The notes: generated from the sequence alone by a model not told the origin. A stretch of 64,000 nt of DNA from Gracilariopsis chorda (GCA_003194525.1 NBIV01000291.1:1-64000); one strand, 5' to 3'. Counted from the first letter of the stretch, positions 46,926 through 58,075 are shown. Numbers and translations: made by a program.

Positions 46926-48379
46926 CCAAAGGGGGGTTGGAGGAAGAACAACGAAGAGGGGAAGGAGGGGAGGGTGATATAATGGTGAACGGATATGGCG
47001 GGTGAGCGGAGGGGCGCAGGGGGCTTAACACGGGGTAGGAGCACGAGGGTTTGATCACGGGGCAGCGTATGCGACCGGGGAAGGTGAGAGTGCGGGGAGG
47101 AGAAGAGTGGAGGGGAATGGGGAGATGGAGTTGGCAAATGGAGCTCGCAGCGTGGCGAGTGGCGCGCGCGGGAGAGGCTGTGCGAATTTGAAGCGCGGCG
47201 GAGGGGGCGGTATGTAGATACCGTTGGTAGCGCGAAACGATCCCAATGTCGAACCAAGCGACACGAACACAAGCATACATTTGTACCCTTGTAAACTCCC
47301 TCAGTCGAGCGGAAAAGCAGAGAATAATAATTTGTTCTTCGCCCAACTGTTGCAACCGCCGCGCGCGCCAAATGCGGCCGCCTTCGTATTATTCGAGTAG
47401 GTGCGCGCTGTATGTTGATAGCCGCCCCCAGCGCGAAAATACGTGGACATCGTGTCAACGTATGCTGCGCCAAAGCGTTGTGCTGCGCGTTGCGCTTTGT
47501 AGCGCGGCGTACGTGCTCAGGCGCAGCGGCGTGGTCTCCGCTGGAAGCGGGTCTACGTTGGGAGCACGCTGCCATTGACGCTCACATGAGCCGCCCTACC
47601 TCTATCCCCGTAGCGCCTGAAGCGGCGGGCATTACGTCATGGAGTCGATAAACATGCCGCTACCCTCGGTGCCACAACGCTGCTCGACGCCCGTCACGTG
47701 GCAGTTGCACCGACGCCAATTGCACCTTCGTCCCCCTGATGTAAGCCATACAACTGCCCTCTCGCCGTCTTCGCCTCAATGTTTTACCTGCGCGACATAT
47801 TGTTATCAACTCGATGGAACAACTTTTTCTGCATTAAGTGCGCTCCTCGCCTACAGATACGCGCCCACACGAGTCGCAATTCACCTGTCGCTCAATTACA
47901 CCGCGAAGAGGGTTAGCTTTTTCGAACTCGTCCCGCCGCGTGCTGACACTGCACCAGTAAACCTTCACCATTCCGCAAAACTCTAGTGCAAGCATAGCTG
48001 CACCTCCTCTGCAACGTCCTCTCACCCTGCACCTGTAACGACAAACGTCCCACCCTTCTATCGACATCGATCACTGAACGCTGTCATGCCCATCCGCCTC
48101 CCCGTCGCCCACAAGGCACACACCCATTTCCCACATATTTTCTCGTTGCATGAAACCCACCCTGGGATGAAGAACCTCCTGACTGTACCCACAAGGACCG
48201 ATTCCCGCGCGCCCCAGAGCAGGTCGCTCACGCAGCCAATCAACGCTAGGAGTTCAACCCAACCGCACACCATGGTTCTCTACCCTAATAATTGCTCACT
48301 TGACCACAGTTTTGCAACCCCTTACTCTTCTGTCAATCATCTTCATCAACAAAACTTTCAGAACCATAACGCAACACAT
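46926..48379. other. Intergenic region upstream of MED14
   Basis: About 1.45 kb with pyrimidine-skewed, GC-richer sequence near 46930-47650. Overlapping long frames on the minus strand (46753-47575) are low-complexity Pro/Ser/Arg and overlap MED14 exon 1 in other frames, so I treat them as chance. The MED14 promoter should lie just above 46925. Confidence 0.5.
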
Positions 48380-48642
48380 TCACGATATATATTAAAAAAG
48401 TTGGAGTCACTGACAAATAATAAAAAAATATTCCGTTTCTAACTCTAAAAATTATGAATTTAACGCTTACTAAATTTAATCTAGAATCTAGAATGGGAAA
48501 AGGTAAGGGAGCTGTATCTACAAAAGCATTATATATTAGACCAGGAATGATTTTATTTGAATTTGAATACATAACCGATCAGCAAATGGGAAATCTTTTT
48601 CTTACATTTCGAAACAAATTCTTTACAATTAATATGAATTAA
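48380..48642 (+). pseudogene. rpl16: NUMT: mitochondrial rpl16, 3' part
   Basis: Encodes the C-terminal part of ribosomal protein L16: RYILKKLES in one frame, then after a shift near 48440 LTKFNLESRMGKGKGAV and GMILFEFEYI up to TAA at 48640. The RMGKGKG motif is the L16 signature. AT-rich composition contrasts with the flanking nuclear DNA. The upstream half of the gene is missing, so the NUMT begins inside it. Confidence 0.8.
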
Positions 48643-48667
48643 GAGAATTTTATAAAATATAAGAATT

Positions 48668-48739
48668 GGGATAAAAACTCAATAATTGAGTGTCAGTTTG
48701 TGGCACTAACCATTGCAAGTTTAAATCCCGTTTCTATCG
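48668..48739 (+). pseudogene. trnH: NUMT: mitochondrial tRNA-His (GTG) pseudogene
   Basis: A 72-nt cloverleaf-sized segment between the rpl16 and cox1 pieces. D stem ACTC/GAGT, anticodon loop TTGTGGC with anticodon GTG at 48700-48702, T loop TTTAAAT. The acceptor and T stems have mismatches; GGGATA against TATCGTC suggests a lost base in an original GGCGATA/TATCGCC pairing. Confidence 0.6.
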
Positions 48740-48781
48740 TCTTAAGTTTGGGTTAAAAATTTTTAATCATATTTTTATATT

Positions 48782-48903
48782 ATGGAATTTTCATTTCATC
48801 AATTGTTTTCATATTGAATCTTTTAAACAAACCGTAACGATATTGGAACTTCTTGCTTAAGTTTTGATACCTTTACAGGGGTTTAGGTGGTATTATGTCC
48901 ATG
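48782..48903 (+). pseudogene. cox1: NUMT: mitochondrial cox1, N-terminal part (left of insertion)
   Basis: From ATG 48782 the reading is MEFSFHQLFSY, then TGA at the Trp position, IF, a stop at the Ser position, TNRNDIGT, FDTFTGV, and after a one-base loss GGIMSM ending at 48903. This follows the N-terminus of COX1 (W-x-FSTNHKDIGT, GxxxGxMS). TGA at the conserved Trp indicates that the source mitochondrion reads TGA as Trp. The next codons of cox1 continue at 53203. Confidence 0.85.
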
Positions 48904-49088
48904 AAAATGAAGATTCAAGTACGATTTATTTGACTAAAGATTTCGGCCAATTGAAGGTGGAAAGAAAGAAAGAAATACCCCAAGGTCCCGAGGGACCACA
49001 AAGAAGAGAGAGAGACATGTTGAGGAAACAAACTGAGGCCTGTTGGCGAGCCGAAGAGTGTCAGTGTGCATGCGGGCGGATGAGGGGG

Positions 49089-49254
49089 GAGAGAAATAGA
49101 CATGAGGAGGGAGTCGGGCGCCGCCGGTTACGAGCGTAGCTCGTCGCTAAGTACCGACTGCGGCGCCTCGACACGTGTGGTAGCTGTACTGTACGACCAG
49201 CTCCACGCTACTTCCCAACATATCTTCATCAGCATACACACTGTACACAAAATG
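49089..49254 (-). repeat. A2 copy of the 166-bp direct repeat
   Basis: Identical over 166 bp to 53037-53202. The 9 bp following it, AAAATGAAG (49255-49263), equal the outer left end of the element (48904-48912). This is what a circular-junction copy inside a split-repeat YR element should look like. Confidence 0.9.
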
Positions 49255-49289
49255 AAAATGAAGTACCAAAACAGGCGGAGGTGCGAATC

Positions 49290-50430
49290 TCAGGAAGGAC
49301 GGAGATGAGCAAAGAACCATCGCGAGTGGTCGGTAGGGACAATTGAACTGTCCAGATAGACGCGAAGCATGGCTTCGCTTTCCCAGTCTAAGCGGCGCAT
49401 TGTCCACTCCTTAGAGAGGCCAAGGCCGAGCAGCTCGTTGCATCCCCCTATGCGAGGGCTTTGCAAAGTAAACCGGCAACCTGTGGAAGGAACCCCGTTG
49501 ACCAGCGCCATGGAGCGGTCCAGAGCATCCGAGAGACTTAGATTCATCACTGCCTCGGGGTCCGTATGCGAGCAAACCCATTTCTTGATAAGAGCAAACG
49601 GGTTCTCCGGTTCCCAAGTCTCGGCGCTTGCGTAGCGAAGCATTAAAGGTCGCCTTATGGATTTCCCCTTGCGCCGGAATATTGACGCCACAATGAGGCC
49701 ATCGGAGATAGCCACGTCTCGACGACGCAGATTGTTGACGCTCACTGCTCGAAGCTGAAACACAAAGGCGAAAACTGTAGCTGCGCAAGCATCGAGATCG
49801 ATCTGGTCGTCGGAGGTCAGGCCAGCAGCCACAACTTTTGCAATGAGCGACGCAGGGCAGCCCACACGGATCACTCGAACAGAACCATCGGTCTCCATAC
49901 GTCTTGCATAAGCCTTCATAAGTGCGCGTACCATCGGTGTCTCGGTAGGTGACGGAAGGAAGTGAAGCTCATGATACCTTGAGACGGCTGAAATGTATGT
50001 GGAAGAGAGTCGTCAGAGACCTGTCCTTCGATAGAAAGAAACCCGATGTAGGCGAGCACGTCCCCTTCCGTTGCTGGAAGTGGGATGCGCATGTCCTCGT
50101 CACAGAAGCGCAACCATTTTGCAACTTGACTTGCTCTTGTGGTCCATGTATTCTCGGACCACCCCAACTCGGACAAGAGCCATTCTGCCTCTTCTCCACC
50201 ACCGGTATTGGTAGTGAAACCTGTCCGACCTAGCACAGCTGCCCGGATACCGCTCACCCATTCCCCTCGAGTCCGACTTCGGCCACCACCAGACGCCAGT
50301 CTGGATTGGACCGGTTTCTTGTGAGGTGGTCTAGGCTGGCGTCCAGGAGATGCATCGCTGATGCTAAGCCTCTCAATCGCGCGAACCAGGCCTGGGCTGG
50401 CCAAAAGGGTGCGATCAGAACTCCTCGTGC
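49290..50430 (-). pseudogene. Tyrosine recombinase of the YR retroelement, one frameshift
   Basis: The N-terminal SAM-like DNA-binding part lies in one frame at about 50400-50002 (EWLLSELGWSENTWTTRASQ, VLAYIGFLSIEGQVSDDSL). The catalytic part continues in a second frame from about 50000 to 49290, with the first Arg in LRAVSVNNLRRRD, a second Arg in SPRIGG (where His-x-x-Arg is usual) and a Tyr in MLRVYLDSS. One missing C in a CCC run near 50000 explains the shift. No clear Met start is seen after the RT stop at 50431. This enzyme would integrate a circular cDNA without duplicating its target. Confidence 0.82.
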
Positions 50431-52326
50431 TCACTCCGTCTCGATCTTGCGGACGGTGATCTGGAGGAAGTCGAAGGGCGGGTTCCAAAGGCGCGCTTTG
50501 CCGTTGCCCCAGTATGTCTGCAGCTGGTCGCGGATCTGCTTGAGTCGGGCCGGACGAGTCTCGTTCATGGGCCGGTTGTAGAATGAGGGTGAGTCGAGAT
50601 GATAATGCTCCTGTATGGACGCCAGCAGCTGCTGCGAGACCTGAACGTCGCCCGGGTCCCACGTCCGAGACAGCGCGTCGGCATAGCGGTTGACCGCTGA
50701 CGGTATCCAACGCGCGTCCAAGCGCACGTTCAAGGCGTGCAACATCTTCTGCAACTTGCGCAGCTCTGCCATCATCGCCGGGCTGGCGGATACCATGCTG
50801 TTCAGTATGTACACGACCGCCTGATTGTCCTCGTGGAGTAGCAGGCGTCGTATTTGGCGGTCGGACACGTAGGCAGCAAAGGATCGGGCCAGAAGCAGTC
50901 AAACTGCGCGAAGCTCTCGTAGGGTGATGGACTTGGCGCGGTCGGCCGCGCTCCACAAACCTTGAGCCACCCACGAACTCGGGGACCCGGGGGCCATGTT
51001 GGTTCCGAGGGTTCCACCATAGCCGACGTCCGCTGCGTCGCTGTGCATGGAGAGGTCCGGACTCGACGGCTGTATATCGCGACCCTCTCCCCGGGTCAAA
51101 GAGCGCAAGAAGCGCAAGTCGCGGATGGACTGGTGCGACAGCCGCACAGACGACTCCCGTGCTGTAGTACGGCGGAAAAGTCCGCGTGGTAGCGCCTGGA
51201 CCTCGCAGGCTCGGCCCGCGGCGCTCGCCGGGGACTTTTTCCGGCGTGCCTCGCACTCCGCCCCGGCCATATCGAAGAAAAGGGACCGAGTGTAGAAGCG
51301 AGCGAGCGGTAGCGCCAACGTCAGCGAGACACAGACACCGCAGAAGTGTCGTAGCAGTGCGAGCGACACACGCCTCCGATTCAGTTGCGATAGGAGCAGC
51401 ACCTTCTTCGCGAGCCGCCATACATGCGCCACCTTGCGATCGGAAACGTAAACGCGCATGTCCACGGTGTCCAAGTGCATTCCCAGGTGGTCCAGTCGCT
51501 GTGCACCAGTCCAAAAGCCCTTCTCCTTGTGTCGCACGATCCCTAACCGACGCATGAGTCGGTCTACCACACCCTGTGCGGCGGTCACGTCCTTCAAGGT
51601 CGCGGCTCTCCCGGGCCTCGACGGTGCAATCAGAAAGTCGTCCAGATACGGGAGGACGCGGTACCCGCACTTGTCGCGTAAGTGCCGTACGAAGCCGCGA
51701 AGCATCTTCGTGAACCACAGTGGGGATCGCCCCCACCCGAACGGGAGCGCAACACAGCGGTAGAAATGCCCTTCGTAATGGAAAAGGAAGAAGTCCCGCA
51801 TATCCGGGTGCAGGTAGAAGTGCCGGTACCCCGCCTTGATGTCGAACGAAAGCAGATAGTCGCCCGGCTCCGCCTCCACCGCGAAGGACGGAATGGTATC
51901 CATCTTGATGCTGCCTTTCGGCCAGTGTTTGCTCTGCTTCGCCAGATTCACGACGAACCGGCCCTTCTTCTCGATGTCGTCCCCTTGCCAGACGACGAAC
52001 GCTGATGAGACCAGCCGACCACGTGTCACCATCTCCATGGCATGTTCGCGCCCGACTTCCTCGTACACACCTTCCTTCAAGCCCTTCGCCAGATCGGCCA
52101 GACCGAACGCCCTGTCTTCCTCTCTTTGGGGGATAGCGGGGAGTACCTCGCCCTTCGTGAATGCCACTTCCGGCATGTCCCGGATACCGAACTTGATCAT
52201 CCGGCAGAGGTCCTCCGACGTCCCAAGGACTGAGCGCCAGGCGCCCGCCCTCAACGACGTCCCGCGCCAAAGCGACCGTCTCCCGACAGTCGCTTCGACG
52301 GATTGCGCCTCGGTGAGCGCAATCAT
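50431..52326 (-). pseudogene. RT-RNase H of the YR retroelement, one in-frame stop
   Basis: 632-codon frame broken only by TGA at 50901-50899. RT motifs of the DIRS/Ngaro type: GRFVVNLAKQSKHWPKGSIK, YLLSFDIKAGYRHFYLHPD, FFLFHYEGHFYRCVALPFGW and the catalytic YLDDFLIAP. RNase H: Asp in MHSDAADVGYGG, Glu in ITLRELRAV, Asp in LLLHEDNQAVVY and a final SRTWDPGD. The stop falls directly after LRELRAV, in the RNase H domain, and probably arose by CGA to TGA. Because the terminal repeats are identical, the mutation is recent or was present in the parent. Confidence 0.9.
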
Positions 52327-52970
52327 TCCGTATCGGCAGCGCTGCCTTTCGCGCTGCCTCCATTCTTGTACTTCTGGGCTGTTTTGTTCGCCTTCTCCAG
52401 GCGATTCTTGGCGAGTTGCTTGGCGGCCTCGAACTCCAACTTAGTGGACAGGGCCTCTCGGGCGGTACGGTATGACTCGGAGTGTACGGCATCGTGGCCC
52501 TGCTCGACGACAAACGCCATCTGCTTTGCCTCCTCCATCCCCTTTTCCGTGATGTCCCGAAAGTACTGAGCTCTCATAAGAAGAACCTCCAGAGACGCCT
52601 TCAAAGACGTCTCCACAAGTGCCAGACGGCGAGTGATGGTGTCGAGGTCGTCGGTTCCCTCCTTGCACAGCATGAGGGCGGCGAGTCCGGTCTCAAGCCA
52701 AACCCCCGCGCCGTTGATGTACTCCCATTCTTTGACCGAGCGTCGGTCCTTAGTCTTCAACTCGACGGTAAAAGCGTCCATGGGCGGTTTGAAGAACGCC
52801 ATGTGCGTGATCGGGACATAAGGCCCGCGCTGAAAGACGCTTCCTTCTCCGACGAGTTTTGCTGCATTCAACTCGTTGACCACCGCGGCGAAGTCGTGCC
52901 CGGTGGGCTTGGCAGTTGCCCACATACCGCGGAGGGCGGCCGGGGCGGACGAGTTAGCACTGTCGCTCAT
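52323..52970 (-). CDS. Gag-like ORF of the YR retroelement
   Basis: 215 residues from ATG 52970 (MSDSANSS). It has no zinc knuckle. A Gly/Trp/Val-rich first half is followed by a long helical region (VWLETGLAALMLCKEG, then RRLALVETSLKASLEVLLMRAQ) and a Lys/Ala-rich basic tail suited to nucleic-acid binding. The frame is open further upstream but without ATG. Its stop TGA (52325-52323) overlaps the ATG of the RT ORF (52326-52324) in ATGA, so RT may be made by termination-reinitiation. Assignment as Gag rests on position, as DIRS-like Gag proteins are poorly conserved. Confidence 0.65.
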   Translation of the reverse strand: MSDSANSSAPAALRGMWATAKPTGHDFAAVVNELNAAKLVGEGSVFQRGPYVPITHMAFFKPPMDAFTVELKTKDRRSVKEWEYINGAGVWLETGLAALMLCKEGTDDLDTITRRLALVETSLKASLEVLLMRAQYFRDITEKGMEEAKQMAFVVEQGHDAVHSESYRTAREALSTKLEFEAAKQLAKNRLEKANKTAQKYKNGGSAKGSAADTE

Positions 52971-53036
52971 GCTTCGCGCTACGATCGCACGTATACTGAA
53001 GTTGTCACCGCCCAAGAGTGATGGGGGAATTTCTCA

Positions 53037-53202
53037 GAGAGAAATAGACATGAGGAGGGAGTCGGGCGCCGCCGGTTACGAGCGTAGCTCGTCGCTAAGT
53101 ACCGACTGCGGCGCCTCGACACGTGTGGTAGCTGTACTGTACGACCAGCTCCACGCTACTTCCCAACATATCTTCATCAGCATACACACTGTACACAAAA
53201 TG
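53037..53202 (-). repeat. A1 copy of the 166-bp direct repeat (5' end of element)
   Basis: Identical to 49089-49254 and bordered outside by cox1 NUMT sequence at 53203. It probably holds the promoter of the element, since the gag start codon follows about 65 bp inside. Confidence 0.9.
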
Positions 53203-53302
53203 TTAATTCGTATGAAATTGGGTGAACCAGAAAATCAATTACTTCTAGGCAATCATTAACTTTATACCTTTTAAATTACTGCATTGGAATCAGTGCCAAA
53301 AG
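53203..53302 (+). pseudogene. cox1: NUMT: mitochondrial cox1 continued (right of insertion)
   Basis: Reads LIRMKLGEPENQLLLGNH, then a stop at the Gln position, LY, and further ITA, matching COX1 just downstream of the block at 48782-48903. Homology fades after about 53302; the following AT-rich sequence may be more, unrecognisable NUMT. Confidence 0.82.
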
Positions 53303-54381
53303 CGTAGCAAATAGTATTGACAATTAAAAGCAGACCTTAAAGTTTGGTACTATAAATGAACGTGCAATATGCCACAAAAGTTTCAATTCTTACAGTGTTG
53401 CAATGTTTTCAGCTATATAATTCAAATGACACAAAGATATAGTACTCTCAATACACAATTAACACAATAAAATCACTTCGTTTTTTGAACTGTTCTTGAC
53501 ATGAAAAATTTCGAAATAGGTTTAAGAGTTCATTTTGAAAAGTTTTAAAATTTAAGTAAGGACCTGAAACTATAAAACTTTAATTATTTTAATAAATGAT
53601 TTGTCTGAGATAGTTCAGATGTAAATCGTTTTATGAATACTATATAATAAAGAGCTTTCCATGTTTTTGATATTTTTATGGCTTACTTCTAAATTTCTTG
53701 ATTTGGATATACGGGGTTTCATAAGAACCGTGAAGTAAACGAAAATGATATTGAAGAAACGATGCAGAGGTGCCTCTTTACTTAGGGCACTTTGGCATCA
53801 TTTTTGTAGTGTGGTGGTCACACTCACGCATGAACTTTTGTATTAGTCTCCAAAATTCTTCCATGGTTGCGAAATACCTGCTTCTGAGGCCTTTAATGTG
53901 ATCCACGGACCAAACGACAGTTTGCAGTTGTCGTTGCTATCAGATTCAGCAGCTTTCAGTTCTACAAAAGCCACAAGTATCATCGTGTAAGGGAAAAAAG
54001 AAGAAGACGACTATGACCAATACTTGAAGGACGCGAATGAAGCGAATAATGAGGACGACGATGAAAAGTATGACGTAGAATAAGCGGCAGGGACGTCTTT
54101 TTGCAACATACCATAGGAGAGCTCTATGATTGGGGGCGTAGAGCAACGAAGCGAATAGAGAGAGCAGAAGCATCAGACTATATTTCATGGCATTACCAGT
54201 GAGCCAGCAAAGTTGAAAGCTTAGCGCACCCTCTTCTCTACTGTTAACAAAGACCAGTGACGTGTGATCAGAATTGCAGGCAGTAATGTTGACGCTTGCT
54301 CCTGGCCACGCGTGTGGTGGTCGCAGGTCCAAGAAGATGTAAGGCTTGCTTACTTAAAGCAGTAGAGTGTGAAGCAAGGTC
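53303..54381. other. AT-rich region, nothing firmly recognised
   Basis: 53303-53900 is strongly AT-rich and could be a decayed continuation of the NUMT. A 128-codon minus-strand frame at 54332-53946 has a hydrophobic stretch (VILFIVVLIIRFIRVLQVLVIVV) but no other support. Confidence 0.45.
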
Positions 54382-55515
54382 TGTGGTACAGCCAGTGGTG
54401 AGCACAACATCCGTAAAATAGGACTTTTAGATTCAGCCTAACAGATGACTTCCCGTAGATGGTGGTCTCCCTATTATAAGAGCGGAGACTGGGGGAATCC
54501 TGAAAGTAGATCTGCAAGCACCAAGCGGAGAGCAGGTTTACTGGGCGGACGATAATCCACCAGGCGCTGCCATGAGACGCGCTGGGTATCGGTAGCTTAG
54601 CAGCCACACCTAGAGGATAACTTAATAGTGTACCTGAAGGTGAGTATGACGAGGTTGAACCAGACGAACTAGAAGAAGCCTGGGTGCTTGGTTCATTTCC
54701 CCGGAGGTGGACCTCCAGCAGTGCACTATATACAGTGCCGCGAGCTGACCTCGACAGAAACTATCTACTGTACCGTATTGTAGCATTCGAGATGCATTGG
54801 TATCGGATCACCGAATGATGAGTTAAGTCGAGGACGACATTCATAGCTTTCGGCTACAGTACCTGGCTGTCCAGCGAGGACTATGAAGGGAACCCCTTTA
54901 TGGAGGAATGTGGACTACGAATAGTAATTTGGCACTGCACTGCCGTGAATGGTACTGTAGTAGGCCTCCACTAGTTATTTATTTTATTTTCTTATATTTT
55001 ATTACTGTAGTTAGTGGAGAGCCACACATTTAGACCATACAGTCAGACTACTGAGTGGCTTCGCAGCCTAGGAAAAGGCCACCTGCCCAGGTGAGGGAGG
55101 CGAAGGCCAACCAACACCCTCAGCTCTTGACCCTTTGGTCAGACCGTCAGGAATCCTAAGTCGTTTACGACACAGGGGCACCTATAGTAACAGTACTTAA
55201 TCGTTTCTGAGCTATAGCTCTTTGTTCCGAGGGTATCCTCACGTGTTTTACAGCTGACTGTTCTCGTTTTGCTCTTTTGTTTATTGATATTGTTGTGTTT
55301 GCCACAGGACTGTCTGATACTCTTATCTTTTGGTTACGTTGAGTCTCCGCTCTCGGATACGCTGTTCACACACGTGACATTGGTACTGCTGGTGCTCCCA
55401 CCTTGGCACTGATCTTCTAGTCCCGTTTCCCGCAAGGCAACACCCACATTCGTGGTTCGTTTGTGGCTTTCCACCCCGCTACCGAGGTCCTTACAGGCAT
55501 TAGTGGAATACCACA
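54382..55515 (+). repeat. Probable 5' LTR of element B (1134 bp)
   Basis: Begins TGTGGTACAGCC and ends GGAATACCACA; TGTGGTA and TACCACA form a perfect 7-bp terminal inverted repeat. The primer-binding site follows 5 bp after the end, and the first 400 bp recur inverted at 30762-31158. With no second LTR the start is less certain than the end. Confidence 0.65.
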
Positions 55516-55520
55516 TAAAC

Positions 55521-55538
55521 TGGTCTCCCGACCTAGAA
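55521..55538 (+). other. Primer-binding site of element B
   Basis: TGGTCTCCCGACCTAGAA, identical to the 18-nt PBS of A2 at 8102-8119 although the LTRs are unrelated in sequence. Downstream bases differ at once. Confidence 0.88.
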
Positions 55539-55968
55539 GATCAGTTTGCCGCTTTGGTGTGGTTCGGTTACTCGCTTTCGAGAAGTCTTGTGTGTTGTTC
55601 ACATCGTCTTTTCCGGAGTCGGACTTTACTCGCGCCATTGATATTTGGAACGCAGTTGGAACCGTCGTTACGCACTCTGTTGAGACAGAAGGCTCACAGG
55701 TCTGAACCATACTGTTCACTCGTTATATCAGAGATTTGAAGTTTGGAAAGTTTGTTTTCTGTTGTGTTTCTGAGTGCAGAAGTGCTTTGTTGTTATCGTT
55801 ATCGATTTGTTGTGAAGTTTGTTTTCTGTTTTGTTTTCTGAGTGCAGAGGAGTTGTCGTTGTCGACCTTGTTGGTTTTTGTCGATTGCCACTCTCTTTGC
55901 GCTACGTGTTCGTTTTGTATTGCGTTATTCGCTGAACGATCTGAAACGCCAATGGGTATTCGGTCGTT

Positions 55969-58075
55969 ATGCAGAAAAGAAGCCGGTCTAGTTCAGGAAA
56001 GCCTGATGCGGCTGGTAGTCGTTTAGTAACGTCTACAGAGGCGGGCAACGGCTTATGTCAGCAAGTAGTGAAGTTGAGGTCGACAGGAGGGGGCTGAAAC
56101 ACCTTCCGAGGTACCAACACCCGCTGCCCGTGAGGGTTCGTCGTCAACGGACGTTCTACGTGCTGAAATACAGCGGCTCCGTGCGGAATCTGCGTCGCAG
56201 AAGTTCCGTCTGGAGGAAATGCAAAGTCAAGTGAACTTGTTAGATTCGTCATTGGAGAAGTTGAAGCGAGAGCAGATTGCTCTGAAGAACAGAATAGATG
56301 ATTCTCAGATGGCTGATGTCGTTCGGACAGTACGAGAAGACGTCAACCGCCTGATGGAAATGCAAGGAAACGTTTTTAGTACCCCATCGGCAATACCGGT
56401 CACTGTTGAGGAGGTCCTCTCACGCGTTAATCCTCGCCTGGAACGACTTGAGAACGTGGTGAACACACCTGTGCAAGCAGAACGTTCAGAAGCGCAAGCG
56501 GTTGGTCCAACCGAAGCCCTTTCGAAAAGGAAAGAACGGAAGAAGCAGTCTTCAAAGCGGTCTAAGAAGTGGAAGTCCACAAGGCCTGATGATTCTGATG
56601 AGAATTCGGAGTATTCCGATGATGATGACTCTTCTTCGGAGAGTTCTGAGGACGATTCGTCAGAGGACGACAGTAGCTCGAGTGACGAGGAAGAATCTCG
56701 TCGCACGAGAAGGAGGAACAGTGGTAACTCAGTTTTGTGTCTCAAGAAGGGACCTTCCCACCGGGGAATGAACCGCCTTTCGTGTACGAATCCGCTTTAT
56801 GGGAAGATTACCGATTATCGGTACTATCGATCACGCGTTCGTAAAACAAAGCGGTCAGGTCACGAGACGGGTAAAGTGAGGGATCACATTCGCCGATTGA
56901 AAGTTGGTTTGGATGAACTCACCTTTGATGGGACGGATCCCATAGTCATCTTTGAGTTTTTGAGTCGGTTCGTCATAGACGCAGACACTCTCAAGGTTAG
57001 CGAAGTGCAGGCGTTCGTGGCTTTACCGCACTTTCTGCAAAGGCTCGCACTGGAACAGTATCATGCTGTCAGCGGTTCGCTGAATGCAGATGATGGTGGA
57101 GTCACCTGTTGGTCTGAGGCTGTTCAGTATTTGTTGCGTAGCTACGCTACTTCGAACCCCATTCTTCGGGCAATCTTGTATATCAGGGATGTTACCCAGA
57201 AGGATATAGAGGCAGAGGTGGGGTACAGCTCGAGGCTGAATAGTGCAACAATTCGTTGCGGTAATGTTCACAGTATGGATGACAAGATGACGCTTTACAT
57301 CGATGGGCTAGATAAGACTATCAATTCACTTGTTGCCCGTCATCGGGAACGGCATCCTCGAATTCGCTTCTTGGAGCTTATTCAATTCGCACAGGCGGAA
57401 GGAGATGCGGTCCGAGCCCGCATTGGAGTGGGCTCTGCAACCCGACGTCTTGGGACGTACAACACTAAAGATGCAAGTGTGCAGCGTGTTGCAAAGAGGG
57501 GCAAAGCCATGTATCTGGAATCGCCAGAGGATTCGCGCCGTTCGACGCAGACGCCACGGGAAAGCCATGCGGAGCATGATGCTGTGCAGTATCTGGATGA
57601 ACCAGTTGGATCAATACCGACCACGGAGTTGCCTTCAACTGAGTCTCTTCAGGATTCTGAACTGATGGCTATGGAACCACGCAGGTATAAGTACCAAAGA
57701 AATGCGGTCGTCCCGCCCCCAGGAGAGATAACTGAGAAGAGACCGGGTTGGGTAAACAATCGCTTGGTAGGCAACTACCAGAGGCAACATAACAGGGAAG
57801 GCCTGATTTGTTATAGCTGCTATGCTAGACACCATCTGTCGGCAGAGTGCACGCTGTCTGTCAGAATCCTTGGTCAGGTCATCCTGAATTATGAAGCCCT
57901 TTCGGAAGCTGAACGTGCCCGTGTACCGGCTAATTCGTATTGGCAGGCCAAAGCTTGGGTTACAGCAGACGCCAGACGCCAAGGGGAACTCCAGAAGGTG
58001 GAGCAAGGACGCGCTGACGCGAAGATGGGGAACGCACCGGTGGTAGTTCCTAGGCCCGCTGAATCGGGAAACTAG
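55969..58075 (+). pseudogene. Element B gag, one frameshift
   Basis: Starts at ATG 55969 (MQKRSRSSSGKPDAAG) and shifts frame between about 56090 and 56219, after which 618 codons are open to 58075. Parts: N-terminal helices (LEKLKREQIALKNRIDD), an acidic/Ser-rich stretch (DDDSSSESSEDD), a capsid region homologous to A2 Gag (RRLKVGLDELTFDG, FLSRFVID, YLLRSYATS) and an intact CCHC zinc knuckle CYSCYARHHLSAEC. The knuckle shows what the A2 copy has lost. Confidence 0.88.

Larger units (their letters stand above)
48904..53202 (-). mobile_element. Tyrosine-recombinase retroelement (Ngaro/DIRS-like) inserted in cox1 NUMT
   Basis: A 4.3-kb insertion on the minus strand. It encodes Gag-like, RT-RNase H and tyrosine recombinase proteins and carries 166-bp identical direct repeats (53037-53202 at its 5' end, 49089-49254 near its 3' end). 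The boundaries are exact because the flanks rejoin the cox1 frame: MSM at 48903 and LIRM from 53203. No target duplication is seen, as expected for recombinase-mediated integration. A 185-bp segment (48904-49088) lies beyond the inner repeat, so the layout is A1-genes-(B1)A2-B2, the split-direct-repeat plan of Ngaro/PAT elements. Identical repeats imply a young insertion. Confidence 0.85.

Noticed and set aside
46753..47575. Two long overlapping minus-strand frames upstream of MED14
   Set aside because: Low-complexity Pro/Ser/Arg composition, and they overlap MED14 exon 1 in the wrong frame.
49916..52513. 865-codon minus-strand open frame across the YR element
   Set aside because: Most of it is a shadow of the RT-RNase H gene in another frame. 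Only its last roughly 130 codons (50400-50002) are real, as the N-terminal part of the recombinase.
53346..53470. atp8-like start (ATGCCACAAAAG) after the cox1 NUMT
   Set aside because: Only the first few residues fit; the rest shows no similarity, so I did not extend the NUMT call.
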